From the NCBI GenBank assembly GCA_043789035.1, contig JAYWIG010000117.1:1-13970 (forward strand): a stretch of DNA of 13,970 nucleotides. Reading direction: 5' to 3'. This document shows, in pieces, positions 1 to 8,376 of this stretch (positions are counted from its first letter, which is position 1; every line of letters starts with the position of its first letter). A model generated the notes under the pieces. The model saw only the letters and a program-made list of their open reading frames with translations, did no database searches and was not told the origin of the DNA. This DNA comes from JAYWIG01 sp043789035 (GTDB lineage: Bacteria > Pseudomonadota > Gammaproteobacteria > Burkholderiales > Burkholderiaceae_E). The position numbers and the translations under genes are program-made.

Positions 1-3000
1 CTGGATTTAAAGCATGGTAAAGAGTATTTTGTACCTTCGATGTCAGCACGTACTATCGTGTACAAGGGCTTGCTGCTTTGTGGTCAAGTAGGTCAATACT
101 ACAAAGACTTGCAAGACCCTCGCGTGGTTTCAGCCTTAGCCCTAGTGCACCAGCGCTTTTCGACGAATACTTTCCCTGAGTGGCCGTTGGCGCACCCTTA
201 TCGATTGATTGCGCATAACGGCGAGATCAACACTGTTAAGGGTAACTACAACTGGCTCCGCGCTCGGGAGGGCGTGATGAAATCGGCAGTATTAGGCGAT
301 GACTTGAAAAAGCTTTATCCAATCGTTTACGCTGGCCAATCGGATACTGCGACTTTCGACAACTGCTTAGAGTTGCTACTAATGGCGGGTTACCCTATTG
401 CCCACGCGATGATGATGATGATCCCGGAGGCGTGGGAGCAGCACACGATGATGGACGAGAAGCGCCGTGCGTTCTATGAGTTCCATGCGGCGATGATGGA
501 GCCTTGGGATGGCCCGGCAGCGATTGCGTTTACTGATGGCCGCCAAATCGGTGCTACGCTTGATAGAAACGGTTTGCGCCCGGCTCGGTATTGCGTAACC
601 AATGACGACATGGTGATCATGGCGTCCGAATCTGGCGTATTGCCGATTCCGCAAGATAAGATCGTGAAAAAATGGCGTTTGCAGCCAGGCAAGATGTTCT
701 TGATCGACTTGGAGCAGGGCCGCATTATTGACGACGCCGAGTTAAAGAACCAGTTGGCTAATAGCAAGCCTTATAAAGAGTGGATCAATGCGATTCGCAT
801 CAAGCTCGATGAAATCGAAGCCACCAAAGAAGATATTGAAAGTGCAAGAGGCGCTTACGTAACATCGACTTCATTGCTCGATAGACAACAAGCTTTTGGC
901 TACACCCAAGAAGATTTGAAGTTCTTGATGACACCTATGGCAACCGCTGCTGAAGAAGCGATTGGTTCGATGGGTAACGATTCGCCTTTGGCAGTGTTAT
1001 CCGATAAAAACAAGCCTTTGTACAACTACTTCAAGCAGCTGTTTGCGCAGGTGACTAACCCACCAATTGACCCAATTCGTGAGCAATTGGTGATGTCGCT
1101 GGTAACGTTCATTGGGCCAAAGCCTAACTTGCTTGACTTGAATAATGTCAACCCACCAATTCGCTTAGAGATTTCGCAGCCTATTCTCGACTTCGATGAT
1201 ATGGCACAAATTCGCCACATCGAGCATTACACTGGCAACAAATTTAAGTCGCATGAACTCAATATTTGTTACCCAGCCGCGTGGGGCAAAGAAGGCATTG
1301 AAGCGAGCTTGGCTTCGCTGGCTGCTGAAGCAGAAGATGCGGTGCGTTCAGGCTTCAATATTTTGATTATCTCTGATCGCAAGATGGACGATGTGAATCT
1401 CGCTATTCCGGCGTTACTTGCTCTGAGTGCAGTTCATCAACATTTGGTGAATCAAGGCTTGCGCACCTCGACAGGCTTGGTCGTAGAAACTGGTTCGGCA
1501 CGTGAGACACACCACTTCGCGTTGCTTGCTGGCTATGGTGCTGAAGCGATTCACCCGTACTTGGCGATGGAAACGTTGGCTGATTTGTATAAAGATATGC
1601 CTGCTGACATCGGCGCAGACAAGGCTGTTAAGAACTATGTCAAGGCAGTGGGCAAGGGTTTAATGAAGGTCATGTCCAAAATGGGCATTTCAACCTACAT
1701 GAGTTATTGCGGTGCGCAGATTTTCGAAGCCATTGGCTTGTCTCGCCCACTTGTCGATAAATACTTTACCGGCACTGCCACAAAAATAGAAGGTGTGGGT
1801 GTGTTTGAAGTTGCTGAAGAAGCGCTTCGCTTACATACTTTGGCTTTCGGTGCGGACCCTGTTTTGGCCAGTGCGTTGGATGCTGGTGGCGAATATGCTT
1901 ACCGAAGCCGCGGCGAAGACCATATGTGGACACCGGATGCGATTGCTAAGTTGCAGCACTCCACCAAGATGAATAACGTGAACAGCTACAAAGAGTATGC
2001 TGCGATTATTAACGACCAAAGCCGTCGTCATATGACGTTACGTGGTTTGTTTGATTTCAAATTCGACCCTGCAAAAGCGATTTCATTGGATGATGTCGAG
2101 TCGGCTAAGGAAATCGTTAAACGCTTTGCCACCGGCGCAATGTCGCTGGGTTCGATCTCCACCGAAGCGCATGCAACGTTAGCCGTGGCCATGAACCGCA
2201 TTGGTGGTAAAAGCAATACCGGCGAAGGTGGCGAAGATGCCGCTCGTTATCGCGGTGAAATGCGTGCTGGAAAGTCCATCATCAAAGATGGCGACACCAT
2301 GGCTACCTTGATCGGTAAAGATCAAATCGAAGCGGATGTGCCGTTAAAAGCTGGCGATTCATTACGTTCGAAAATTAAGCAGGTAGCCTCAGGTCGGTTT
2401 GGCGTAACTGCTGAATATTTGTCGAGTGCCGATCAGATCCAGATCAAAATGGCCCAAGGTGCTAAGCCTGGTGAAGGCGGTCAATTGCCGGGGCATAAAG
2501 TTTCGGATTACATCGGAAAGCTGCGTTTTTCAGTGCCAGGCGTGGGCTTGATTTCACCGCCTCCGCACCATGACATTTATTCGATCGAAGACCTTGCACA
2601 ACTTATTCATGATTTGAAGAACGCTAACTCTCGCGCTTCGATTTCGGTGAAGTTGGTATCTGAAGTTGGTGTGGGTACGGTTGCAGCTGGTGTGTCGAAA
2701 GCAAAAGCCGATCACGTAGTAATTGCTGGCCATGACGGTGGTACCGGTGCATCACCGCTATCGTCGATTAAGCATGCGGGTGCTCCTTGGGAATTAGGTT
2801 TGGCTGAAACGCAACAAACCTTGGTACTCAATGGGTTGCGTAACCGTATTGTTGTGCAGGCTGATGGGCAGATGAAGACTGGCCGAGACGTGGCGATTGG
2901 CGCATTGCTCGGTGCGGATGAGTTTGGTTTCGCGACTGCACCGCTGGTGGTCGAAGGCTGCATCATGATGCGCAAGTGCCATTTGAATACTTGCCCAGTC

Positions 3001-4173
3001 GGCGTTGCGACTCAAGACCCAGTCCTGCGCGCGAAATTCCAAGGGCGTCCAGAGCATGTGGTGAACTACTTCTTCTTTGTTGCTGAAGAGGTTCGCGAGA
3101 TTATGGCTAAACTTGGTATTCGTAAATTCAACGATTTAATTGGCCGTGCTGATTTACTCGATACGCGTACAGGCATTTCGCATTGGAAAGCGAAGGGCTT
3201 GGATTTTTCGCGCGTGTTCTACACACCGACGTTGAGCGAAGGCGAAACTCGCTACAACACGGGTTCGCAAGAGCATGGCCTTGAAACTGCTCTCGATAAC
3301 AAACTCATTGCATTGGCTAAAACCGCAATTGAGAAAAAAGAGAAAGTTTCTTTCATCTTGCCGATTAACAACGTCAATAGAACTGCTGGTGCCATGTTGT
3401 CGGGTGCGATTGCGGCGAAGTATGGTCATGAAGGTTTGCCTGAAGACACTATTCACGTTCAGTTTAATGGTAGTTCTGGACAAAGCTTTGGTGCCTTCTT
3501 GGCTCGGGGTATTACCTTGGACTTGGTCGGCGAAGGCAATGACTACGTCGGCAAAGGTTTGTCTGGGGGGCGTATCGTCGTTAGACCAACCAATGACTTC
3601 CGTGGCAAATCCGATGAAAACATTATCGTCGGTAACACTGTGTTGTACGGCGCGATTGAAGGCGAAGCTTTCATAAGTGGCGTAGCGGGTGAGCGTTTCT
3701 GCGTGCGTAACTCTGGCGGTGTTGCGGTTGTTGAAGGTACAGGCGACCATGGTTGTGAATATATGACAGGTGGTACGGTCGTTGTGCTTGGCGAAACTGG
3801 GCGTAACTTTGCAGCCGGCATGTCTGGGGGTATTGCCTACGTGTATGACGCCGATGGTTTATTCCCAAAGCGTTGTAACTTAGCGATGGTTGGTTTGGAC
3901 AAAGTGCTCTCGACTTCAGAGCAGTTAGTGCAAACTGAACCTAGCACCTGGCATAAAGGCCCAAGTAATGCATCTGAGTGCGATGAGATCATTCTTAAGA
4001 ACTTAATTGAGAAGCACTTTAAATATACGGGTAGTGAGAAGGCCAGATCGATTATCGATAACTGGGATAAAGCGCGCGGTATGTTCGTGAAGGTTTTCCC
4101 GCATGAATATAAGCGGGCGCTGGGGGAGATGCATGCGGCCAAACAAAAAGCTGGCGAACGTGTCATTGCCTAA
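1..4173 (+). CDS. gltB: Glutamate synthase (NADPH) large subunit, 5'-truncated by the window edge
   Basis: Large (alpha) subunit of glutamate synthase, a cytoplasmic iron-sulfur flavoenzyme that uses ammonia from glutamine to turn 2-oxoglutarate into glutamate. The frame is open from base 1, so the ATG at 40 is internal; about 1390 residues are visible, and by comparison with E. coli GltB roughly 190 N-terminal residues, including the catalytic Cys of the glutaminase domain, lie outside. Visible parts in order: the rest of the glutaminase domain (to about residue 265, with HNGEINT and DRNGLRPAR), the central domain, the FMN-binding synthase domain from about residue 690 (GEGGED, PGEGGQLPG, SPPPHHDIYS), and the C-terminal GXGXG beta-helix domain from about 1090. 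The 3Fe-4S ligands form C-x5-C-x4-C at residues 987, 993 and 998 (bases 2959-2994). No frameshift is seen. gltD follows after 69 bases, so the two are probably one operon. Confidence 0.97.
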   Translation: MDLKHGKEYFVPSMSARTIVYKGLLLCGQVGQYYKDLQDPRVVSALALVHQRFSTNTFPEWPLAHPYRLIAHNGEINTVKGNYNWLRAREGVMKSAVLGDDLKKLYPIVYAGQSDTATFDNCLELLLMAGYPIAHAMMMMIPEAWEQHTMMDEKRRAFYEFHAAMMEPWDGPAAIAFTDGRQIGATLDRNGLRPARYCVTNDDMVIMASESGVLPIPQDKIVKKWRLQPGKMFLIDLEQGRIIDDAELKNQLANSKPYKEWINAIRIKLDEIEATKEDIESARGAYVTSTSLLDRQQAFGYTQEDLKFLMTPMATAAEEAIGSMGNDSPLAVLSDKNKPLYNYFKQLFAQVTNPPIDPIREQLVMSLVTFIGPKPNLLDLNNVNPPIRLEISQPILDFDDMAQIRHIEHYTGNKFKSHELNICYPAAWGKEGIEASLASLAAEAEDAVRSGFNILIISDRKMDDVNLAIPALLALSAVHQHLVNQGLRTSTGLVVETGSARETHHFALLAGYGAEAIHPYLAMETLADLYKDMPADIGADKAVKNYVKAVGKGLMKVMSKMGISTYMSYCGAQIFEAIGLSRPLVDKYFTGTATKIEGVGVFEVAEEALRLHTLAFGADPVLASALDAGGEYAYRSRGEDHMWTPDAIAKLQHSTKMNNVNSYKEYAAIINDQSRRHMTLRGLFDFKFDPAKAISLDDVESAKEIVKRFATGAMSLGSISTEAHATLAVAMNRIGGKSNTGEGGEDAARYRGEMRAGKSIIKDGDTMATLIGKDQIEADVPLKAGDSLRSKIKQVASGRFGVTAEYLSSADQIQIKMAQGAKPGEGGQLPGHKVSDYIGKLRFSVPGVGLISPPPHHDIYSIEDLAQLIHDLKNANSRASISVKLVSEVGVGTVAAGVSKAKADHVVIAGHDGGTGASPLSSIKHAGAPWELGLAETQQTLVLNGLRNRIVVQADGQMKTGRDVAIGALLGADEFGFATAPLVVEGCIMMRKCHLNTCPVGVATQDPVLRAKFQGRPEHVVNYFFFVAEEVREIMAKLGIRKFNDLIGRADLLDTRTGISHWKAKGLDFSRVFYTPTLSEGETRYNTGSQEHGLETALDNKLIALAKTAIEKKEKVSFILPINNVNRTAGAMLSGAIAAKYGHEGLPEDTIHVQFNGSSGQSFGAFLARGITLDLVGEGNDYVGKGLSGGRIVVRPTNDFRGKSDENIIVGNTVLYGAIEGEAFISGVAGERFCVRNSGGVAVVEGTGDHGCEYMTGGTVVVLGETGRNFAAGMSGGIAYVYDADGLFPKRCNLAMVGLDKVLSTSEQLVQTEPSTWHKGPSNASECDEIILKNLIEKHFKYTGSEKARSIIDNWDKARGMFVKVFPHEYKRALGEMHAAKQKAGERVIA

Positions 4174-4200
4174 TTGGTTTGGCCAAAAGAACTAAATGAC

Positions 4201-4242
4201 AAGAAATAAGCGATAAGAAATAAGCGAAAAGAGATAGATACG
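4201..4242 (+). repeat. 14-base tandem repeat between gltB and gltD
   Basis: Two near-identical 14-base units, AAGAAATAAGCGAT (4201-4214) and AAGAAATAAGCGAA (4215-4228), are followed by a degenerate third unit, AAGAGATAGATACG (4229-4242), that ends directly before the gltD ATG. The third unit carries the only Shine-Dalgarno-like purine run for gltD (around 4229-4234). The repeat therefore sets the spacing between the gltB stop and the gltD ribosome binding site. A regulatory role is not shown. Confidence 0.75.
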
Positions 4243-5730
4243 ATGGGTAAGGTCACAGGGTTTTTGGAGTTTGAACGCTTAAGCGAAGCCAATGAGGCGG
4301 CAAATGCGCGTGTAAAACATTACAAAGAGTTCGTGCTTCATTTGAGCGATACCGAGGCAGCGCAGCAAGGTGCGCGCTGTATGGATTGCGGCATTCCTTT
4401 CTGCCAGAATGGTTGCCCGGTCAACAACATCATTCCCGATTGGAATGATTTGGTGTTTCGCGGTAGTTGGGAAAGTGCGCTGGAGACATTGCATTCGACC
4501 AATAATTTTCCTGAGTTTACCGGCCGGGTTTGCCCTGCTCCTTGCGAGGCAGCATGTACGCTCAATATCAACAACGATCCGGTCGGCATTAAATCGATTG
4601 AGCATGCCATTATCGACAAAGGTTGGGAGCAAGGTTGGGTAGTACCGCAACCGCCGAAAACCAAGACTGGCAAGAAGATTGCCGTGGTTGGCTCGGGCCC
4701 TGCGGGTATGGCGGCAGCGCAGCAGTTAGCCCGCGTTGGGCATGACGTAACTGTGTTTGAGAAGAATGATCGCGTTGGCGGTTTGCTTCGTTACGGTATT
4801 CCAGATTTCAAAATGGAAAAGTCGCATATTGATAAGCGCGTTGAGCAAATGCGAGCCGAAGGCGTTGTGTTTGAGACTGGCGTTTTGGTTAGTTCTGAGG
4901 GCAAAATTCCCGGCATCACTAATTTTTCGAAAAAGAACGTTACCCCTGCCGAACTCCAAGCCAAGTTCGATGCGATTATTTTGACGGGCGGCGCTGAGCA
5001 GGCTCGTGATTTGCCAGTACCTGGCCGCGATTTAAAAGGCGTTCATTTCGCGATGGACTTTTTGCCACTGCAAAATAAAGTGATTGCTGGCGACAAGGTT
5101 GCTGCGCAATTGGTTGCAGCTGGTAAAAATGTGGTTGTTATCGGCGGCGGTGACACTGGTTCTGATTGCGTTGGCACGAGCAACCGCCAAGGTGCGAAGA
5201 GTGTGATGCAGTTCGAAGTCATGCCTAAACCACCGGAAGAAGAGAACAAGCAATTGACTTGGCCTTATTGGCCGGTGAAGCTACGTACCTCTTCCTCACA
5301 TGAAGAAGGTTGTGATCGAGATTGGGCGGTAACGACCAAGGCGTTTAAAGGCGATGCTAAAGGCAACGTGACTGCATTAGTCACGGCTCATGTCGAGTGG
5401 CAAAAAGATGCCGTGACTGGTCAAATGAAAATGGTTGAAGTACCCGGTTCGGAAAAAGAAATTCCTGCCGACTTAGTGTTGTTCGCCATGGGTTTTGTAT
5501 CTCCCGTTGGTTCAGTGCTGGAAGCATTCGGCATTGAGAAAGACAATCGCGGCAATGCGAAAGCCACGACCGATGGCGACGGGTGCTATAAAACCAATGT
5601 TGCTAAGGTGTATGCGGCTGGCGACATGCGTCGAGGCCAATCGCTAGTTGTGTGGGCGATTCGCGAAGGCCGCCAGGTAGCGCGGGAAGTTGACCAGTTC
5701 TTGATGGGGGCTAGTACGTTGCCTCGTTAA
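4243..5730 (+). CDS. gltD: Glutamate synthase (NADPH) small subunit
   Basis: Small (beta) subunit of glutamate synthase. It takes electrons from NADPH through FAD and passes them by iron-sulfur clusters to the FMN of GltB. At 495 residues it is slightly longer than the E. coli protein. The N-terminal ferredoxin-like domain has the expected cysteines at 46, 49, 54 and 58 (CMDCGIPFCQNGC) and at 97, 101 and 105 (CPAPCEAAC). The FAD-binding fold begins at GSGPAG (150-155), the NADPH-binding fold carries GGGDTG near 300-306, and the FAD-closing motif AAGDMRRGQSLVVWAI lies near 459-474. The ATG at 4243 has only a weak Shine-Dalgarno sequence (AAGAGAT), so translation may depend partly on gltB. It is the second gene of the gltBD operon and ends 16 bases from the convergent gene on the other strand. 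Confidence 0.97.
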   Translation: MGKVTGFLEFERLSEANEAANARVKHYKEFVLHLSDTEAAQQGARCMDCGIPFCQNGCPVNNIIPDWNDLVFRGSWESALETLHSTNNFPEFTGRVCPAPCEAACTLNINNDPVGIKSIEHAIIDKGWEQGWVVPQPPKTKTGKKIAVVGSGPAGMAAAQQLARVGHDVTVFEKNDRVGGLLRYGIPDFKMEKSHIDKRVEQMRAEGVVFETGVLVSSEGKIPGITNFSKKNVTPAELQAKFDAIILTGGAEQARDLPVPGRDLKGVHFAMDFLPLQNKVIAGDKVAAQLVAAGKNVVVIGGGDTGSDCVGTSNRQGAKSVMQFEVMPKPPEEENKQLTWPYWPVKLRTSSSHEEGCDRDWAVTTKAFKGDAKGNVTALVTAHVEWQKDAVTGQMKMVEVPGSEKEIPADLVLFAMGFVSPVGSVLEAFGIEKDNRGNAKATTDGDGCYKTNVAKVYAAGDMRRGQSLVVWAIREGRQVAREVDQFLMGASTLPR

Positions 5731-5746
5731 GGTGTAGAAATTAATA

Positions 5747-6412
5747 CTAGCCGCCGGAAAATGTCCCATCTGGGTTGGTGGGACGCGGTACCTCTGATGG
5801 CATTTGACCTGCCACAAGTGCGTCCAGCAGACGTTCGGTACAGTATTGCAGGGCTGCATGAGTATCTTCAGCGCGTCCAAAGATACCGAGAAGTGAACTG
5901 AGGTCGCCGCGTTTGCGGCACCCAAAGCGAGCGACGACTGCGCCTGATTGAAGATCGAGCAAGCTTGTTTCAATAGCGATTCCGCCACGCGTTGATAGTA
6001 GCGGGCCCGAGCCTGGGATTGGAAGCACAAACATAAGAAAATTCAACAGTCGACTCGGGCGCCAAACTTCTCGCACGATGATTTCTAGTTGGAGAGTCGG
6101 CGCGCCCTGCTGATTGAGACGTTCTTTAATCAGATTTTCAAGTCCGCTCAGTACTTCACCGCGTTCTTGATCTGAGAGTTCAGTAGCCGATGCTTCATCA
6201 ACTTGCCACAAGGGCTTCAAAATGACGCTGTCTTGTATCCCTCGCTTGGCCACGGCCTTTAAGCGCTCAAGCGCGTGTGGGTCAATCCAGTTGGTCACCG
6301 GAGCCTGGTCGGTGACAAGGCTCTCAGTTGCTTGAGCAGAATTGGCAATGAGTCCGGTAAACAGCAACCCTATTGCCAACCATCTCTGACTCAATCGAAT
6401 TGCATGCAACAT
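5747..6412 (-). CDS. Exported protein of unknown function, possibly DUF3313-like
   Basis: A 221-residue protein that I do not recognise with certainty. It starts with a clear Sec signal peptide: Arg residues at 6 and 10, a hydrophobic core at 11-24 and a cleavage site after ANSAQA (residue 28). No lipobox Cys is present, so it is predicted to be periplasmic or secreted. The middle and end (an amphipathic region about 75-102, a hydrophobic stretch 122-138, then IAIETSLLDLQSGAVVA near 146-161 and a helical tail with Cys165 and Cys191) resemble the layout of DUF3313-type envelope proteins; this is memory of the family pattern, not a match I could test. The ATG at 6412 has AGGAG upstream with a short 3-base spacer. 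It appears to be a single gene, tail-to-tail with gltD. Confidence 0.7.
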   Translation of the reverse strand: MLHAIRLSQRWLAIGLLFTGLIANSAQATESLVTDQAPVTNWIDPHALERLKAVAKRGIQDSVILKPLWQVDEASATELSDQERGEVLSGLENLIKERLNQQGAPTLQLEIIVREVWRPSRLLNFLMFVLPIPGSGPLLSTRGGIAIETSLLDLQSGAVVARFGCRKRGDLSSLLGIFGRAEDTHAALQYCTERLLDALVAGQMPSEVPRPTNPDGTFSGG

Positions 6413-6437
6413 TCACTCCTAGAGACATGTGCATGCA
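6401..6437. repeat. Pair of TGCATGCA palindromes at the start of the exported-protein gene
   Basis: The 8-base perfect palindrome TGCATGCA occurs at 6401-6408 and again at 6430-6437, exactly 29 bases apart. One copy lies inside the first codons of the minus-strand gene starting at 6412 (there extended to TTGCATGCAA, 6400-6409) and the other lies just upstream of its ribosome binding site. Paired identical palindromes around a gene start are a common operator layout, but no regulator or promoter was identified, so the role is open. Confidence 0.4.
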
Positions 6438-6480
6438 GTGTGCAGCGCTTTCATGACGCCAATAAGTCGGCGCTTTATTC

Positions 6481-6504
6481 GTTGTTGCTATTGGTTGTTG
6501 CTAT
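6481..6504. repeat. 11-base direct repeat over the aminotransferase stop codon
   Basis: GTTGTTGCTAT occurs at 6481-6491 and at 6494-6504, a 13-base period. The second copy contains the TAG stop codon (6501-6503, read on the minus strand) of the class V aminotransferase gene. It looks like a small tandem duplication at the gene's 3' end. Confidence 0.6.
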
Positions 6505-7649
6505 GCTGCCATCGCCGCCTTAGGAATTACACGATCCAAAGCCGCAGCCAAATGGCCAACCGTACGATCAACGTTGTGCCATTTCTCTAGACCAAACAAA
6601 CCAATACGGAACGTCATAAAGTCTGCGGGTTCATCGCATTGCAAAGGCACGCCGGCGGCGGTCTGTAAGCCTTCACCGAGGAACTTCTTGCTGCTTTGAA
6701 TTTCTGGGTCTTCCGTGTAGCTCACCACAACGCATGGTGCTTTAAAGCCTTCGGCGGCAACGCTTGGGATCCCGCGGCTCTCGAACAGAGCGCGCACTTT
6801 GGTGCCTAACTCGATCTGTTCGCTGCGCACTTTAGCAAAACCATAGCCACGGGTTTCCTTCATGACTTCACAAAGGCGTGTCAGAGCGTCGGTCGGCATG
6901 GTTGCATGGTAGGCGTGGCCACCGCCTTCATAAGTTTCCATAATTTGCAGCCACTTCTTTAAGTCGCAGGCATAGCTGGTGCTGGTGGTTGCATCAATGG
7001 CAACCCGTGCGCGTTCACTCAACATCACCATCGCGCAGCAAGGCGAACTACTCCAGCCTTTTTGCGGTGCTGACACTAAGACATCAACGCCGGTTGCCTG
7101 CATATCAACCCACATTGCGCCAGAGGCGATGCAGTCGAGCACAAATAGGCCGCCCACAGAATGAACAGCGTCAGAGACTTTTTTCAGGTATTCGTCTGGC
7201 AAGATCAAGCCGGCGGATGTTTCGACGTGCGGCGCGAACACCACGGCAGGCTTATCGGCCAAAATTGTGGCAACAACTTCGTCGATTGGGGCAGGAATCC
7301 AACCGGCCTGTTTCGATGAGCCAATTCGGCGGGCTTTTATAACCTTCGCGTCATTGGTGATACGGCCCATGTCGATAATTTGAGTCCAACGGTAGCTGAA
7401 CCAGCCGTTGCGAAGAACGAGAACTTTCTTGTCGGTGGCGAATTGGCGTGCGACCGATTCCATACCGAAGGTGCCGCTGCCCGGTACTAATACAGCTGAC
7501 TTAGCGCAGTACACTTCCTTCAATATGCCAGAGATATCTTTCATGACGCCTTGAAAGCTTTTCGACATATGGTTTAGTGCGCGGTCGGTATAGACCACTG
7601 AGAATTCGAGTAGGCCTTGTGGGTCTACGCTGGGTAATAGTCCTGGCAT
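6501..7649 (-). CDS. Class V PLP-dependent aminotransferase (alanine/serine-glyoxylate type)
   Basis: A 382-residue cytoplasmic PLP enzyme of the class V aminotransferase family, whose close members move the amino group of alanine or serine to glyoxylate or pyruvate. PLP-binding Lys197 lies in SAPQKGWSS and the cofactor-ring Asp172 in FVLDCIAS; the glycine-rich segment VPGSGTFGME (55-64) and HVETSAG (141-147) match the expected cofactor-phosphate and substrate loops. The N-terminus lacks the usual PGPT...HRS motif and instead has PSVDPQGLLEFS and NHMSKSFQ, as I recall from a proteobacterial subgroup. The ATG at 7649 has a good Shine-Dalgarno, GAAGGAG, with an 8-base spacer. It lies 79 bases after the second permease on the same strand and is probably co-transcribed with the transporter, which suggests it acts on the imported compound or its breakdown product. 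The exact substrate cannot be told. Confidence 0.9.
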   Translation of the reverse strand: MPGLLPSVDPQGLLEFSVVYTDRALNHMSKSFQGVMKDISGILKEVYCAKSAVLVPGSGTFGMESVARQFATDKKVLVLRNGWFSYRWTQIIDMGRITNDAKVIKARRIGSSKQAGWIPAPIDEVVATILADKPAVVFAPHVETSAGLILPDEYLKKVSDAVHSVGGLFVLDCIASGAMWVDMQATGVDVLVSAPQKGWSSSPCCAMVMLSERARVAIDATTSTSYACDLKKWLQIMETYEGGGHAYHATMPTDALTRLCEVMKETRGYGFAKVRSEQIELGTKVRALFESRGIPSVAAEGFKAPCVVVSYTEDPEIQSSKKFLGEGLQTAAGVPLQCDEPADFMTFRIGLFGLEKWHNVDRTVGHLAAALDRVIPKAAMAA

Positions 7650-7728
7650 GATGCTAGCTCCTTCAATTAGGGCTAAGAGATTAGCACGAAGTACGCGCGA
7701 AGGCGATGAAAGCCAATCTAAAGTTGGG

Positions 7729-8373
7729 TTATATCCGGAATTTAGCTTCTAGGCGTTTGCTGTAGAGTGAAATCGGGTAGCAAAGGGCAAAGTAGAACAA
7801 AGCCACGCAGCTATACACGATAAAGGGCTTAAATGTGGCGTTACTAATCATGCTGCCAGTTTTTGTTAGCTCAACGAATCCGATCACCGAAGCCAGCGCC
7901 GTACCTTTAACCACCTGAACTAGAAAGCCGACGGTTGGCGCGATGGCAATTTTCGATGCTTGGGGGAAGATCACATAACGCAATTGTTGGGTAAAGCTCA
8001 ATGCCACCGCTTTGGCCGCTAACCATTGACCGGCCGGCACGGCGGTGACGCAGCCGCGCCATATTTCGGTCAGAAACGCGCTTGAATAAAGCGTAAGAGA
8101 TACAAATGCGGCCGTCCATGCCGAAACTTTAAAGCCGAGCAGCGCCAAACCAAAATAGGACAAAAACAATTGCATCAATAGCGGCGTGCCTTGGAATAGC
8201 TGCACGTAAGTCGAAACCGCGTTTTGGGTAAACTTGCTTGGCGTTAGTCGAATAACGAGCAACAGCAACCCCACCAACCCACCTCCAGCGAACGCCATGA
8301 GCGATAGCGCAATAGTCCATTTCGCGCCGATGCCGAGGTTTCGAACAATGTCCCACAGGGTAAATTCGACCAT
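7729..8373 (-). CDS. Amino-acid-type ABC transporter permease (second of pair)
   Basis: A 214-residue inner-membrane permease of the polar amino acid uptake family (BPD_transp_1), with about five hydrophobic segments starting with ALSLMAFAGGGLVGLLLL near residues 19-36. The cytoplasmic EAA loop, which docks the ATPase, reads GQWLAAKAVALSFTQQLRYV and then IFPQA; against the family pattern QxEAAxALGLS it has Leu for Glu and Ala for the conserved Gly. Its ATG lies 3 bases after the stop of the preceding permease gene, with a GAGG Shine-Dalgarno inside the end of that gene, so translation is probably coupled. It most likely forms a heterodimer with the product of 8377-9057. No ATPase gene is nearby. 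Confidence 0.93.
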   Translation of the reverse strand: MVEFTLWDIVRNLGIGAKWTIALSLMAFAGGGLVGLLLLVIRLTPSKFTQNAVSTYVQLFQGTPLLMQLFLSYFGLALLGFKVSAWTAAFVSLTLYSSAFLTEIWRGCVTAVPAGQWLAAKAVALSFTQQLRYVIFPQASKIAIAPTVGFLVQVVKGTALASVIGFVELTKTGSMISNATFKPFIVYSCVALFYFALCYPISLYSKRLEAKFRI

Positions 8374-8376
8374 GGA

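Noticed and set aside
406..422. Run of ATG triplets giving four Met residues in GltB
   Set aside because: The segment HAMMMMIPEAWE is a known conserved stretch of glutamate synthase large subunits, not a microsatellite of interest.
3275..3676. Plus-strand open frame of 133 codons in another frame of gltB
   Set aside because: It overlaps the conserved GXGXG domain of gltB, has unlikely composition and no separate ribosome binding site of note.
3154..3750. Long open frame (198 codons) on the minus strand inside gltB
   Set aside because: It lies wholly within the well-conserved gltB coding sequence, has no recognisable motif, and is explained by gltB codon bias on the opposite strand.
6455..6480. 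Plus-strand stem GACGCC/GGCGC followed by TTTATTC, as a possible terminator
   Set aside because: The stem is only about four to five pairs, the T run is interrupted, and no plus-strand gene ends nearby.
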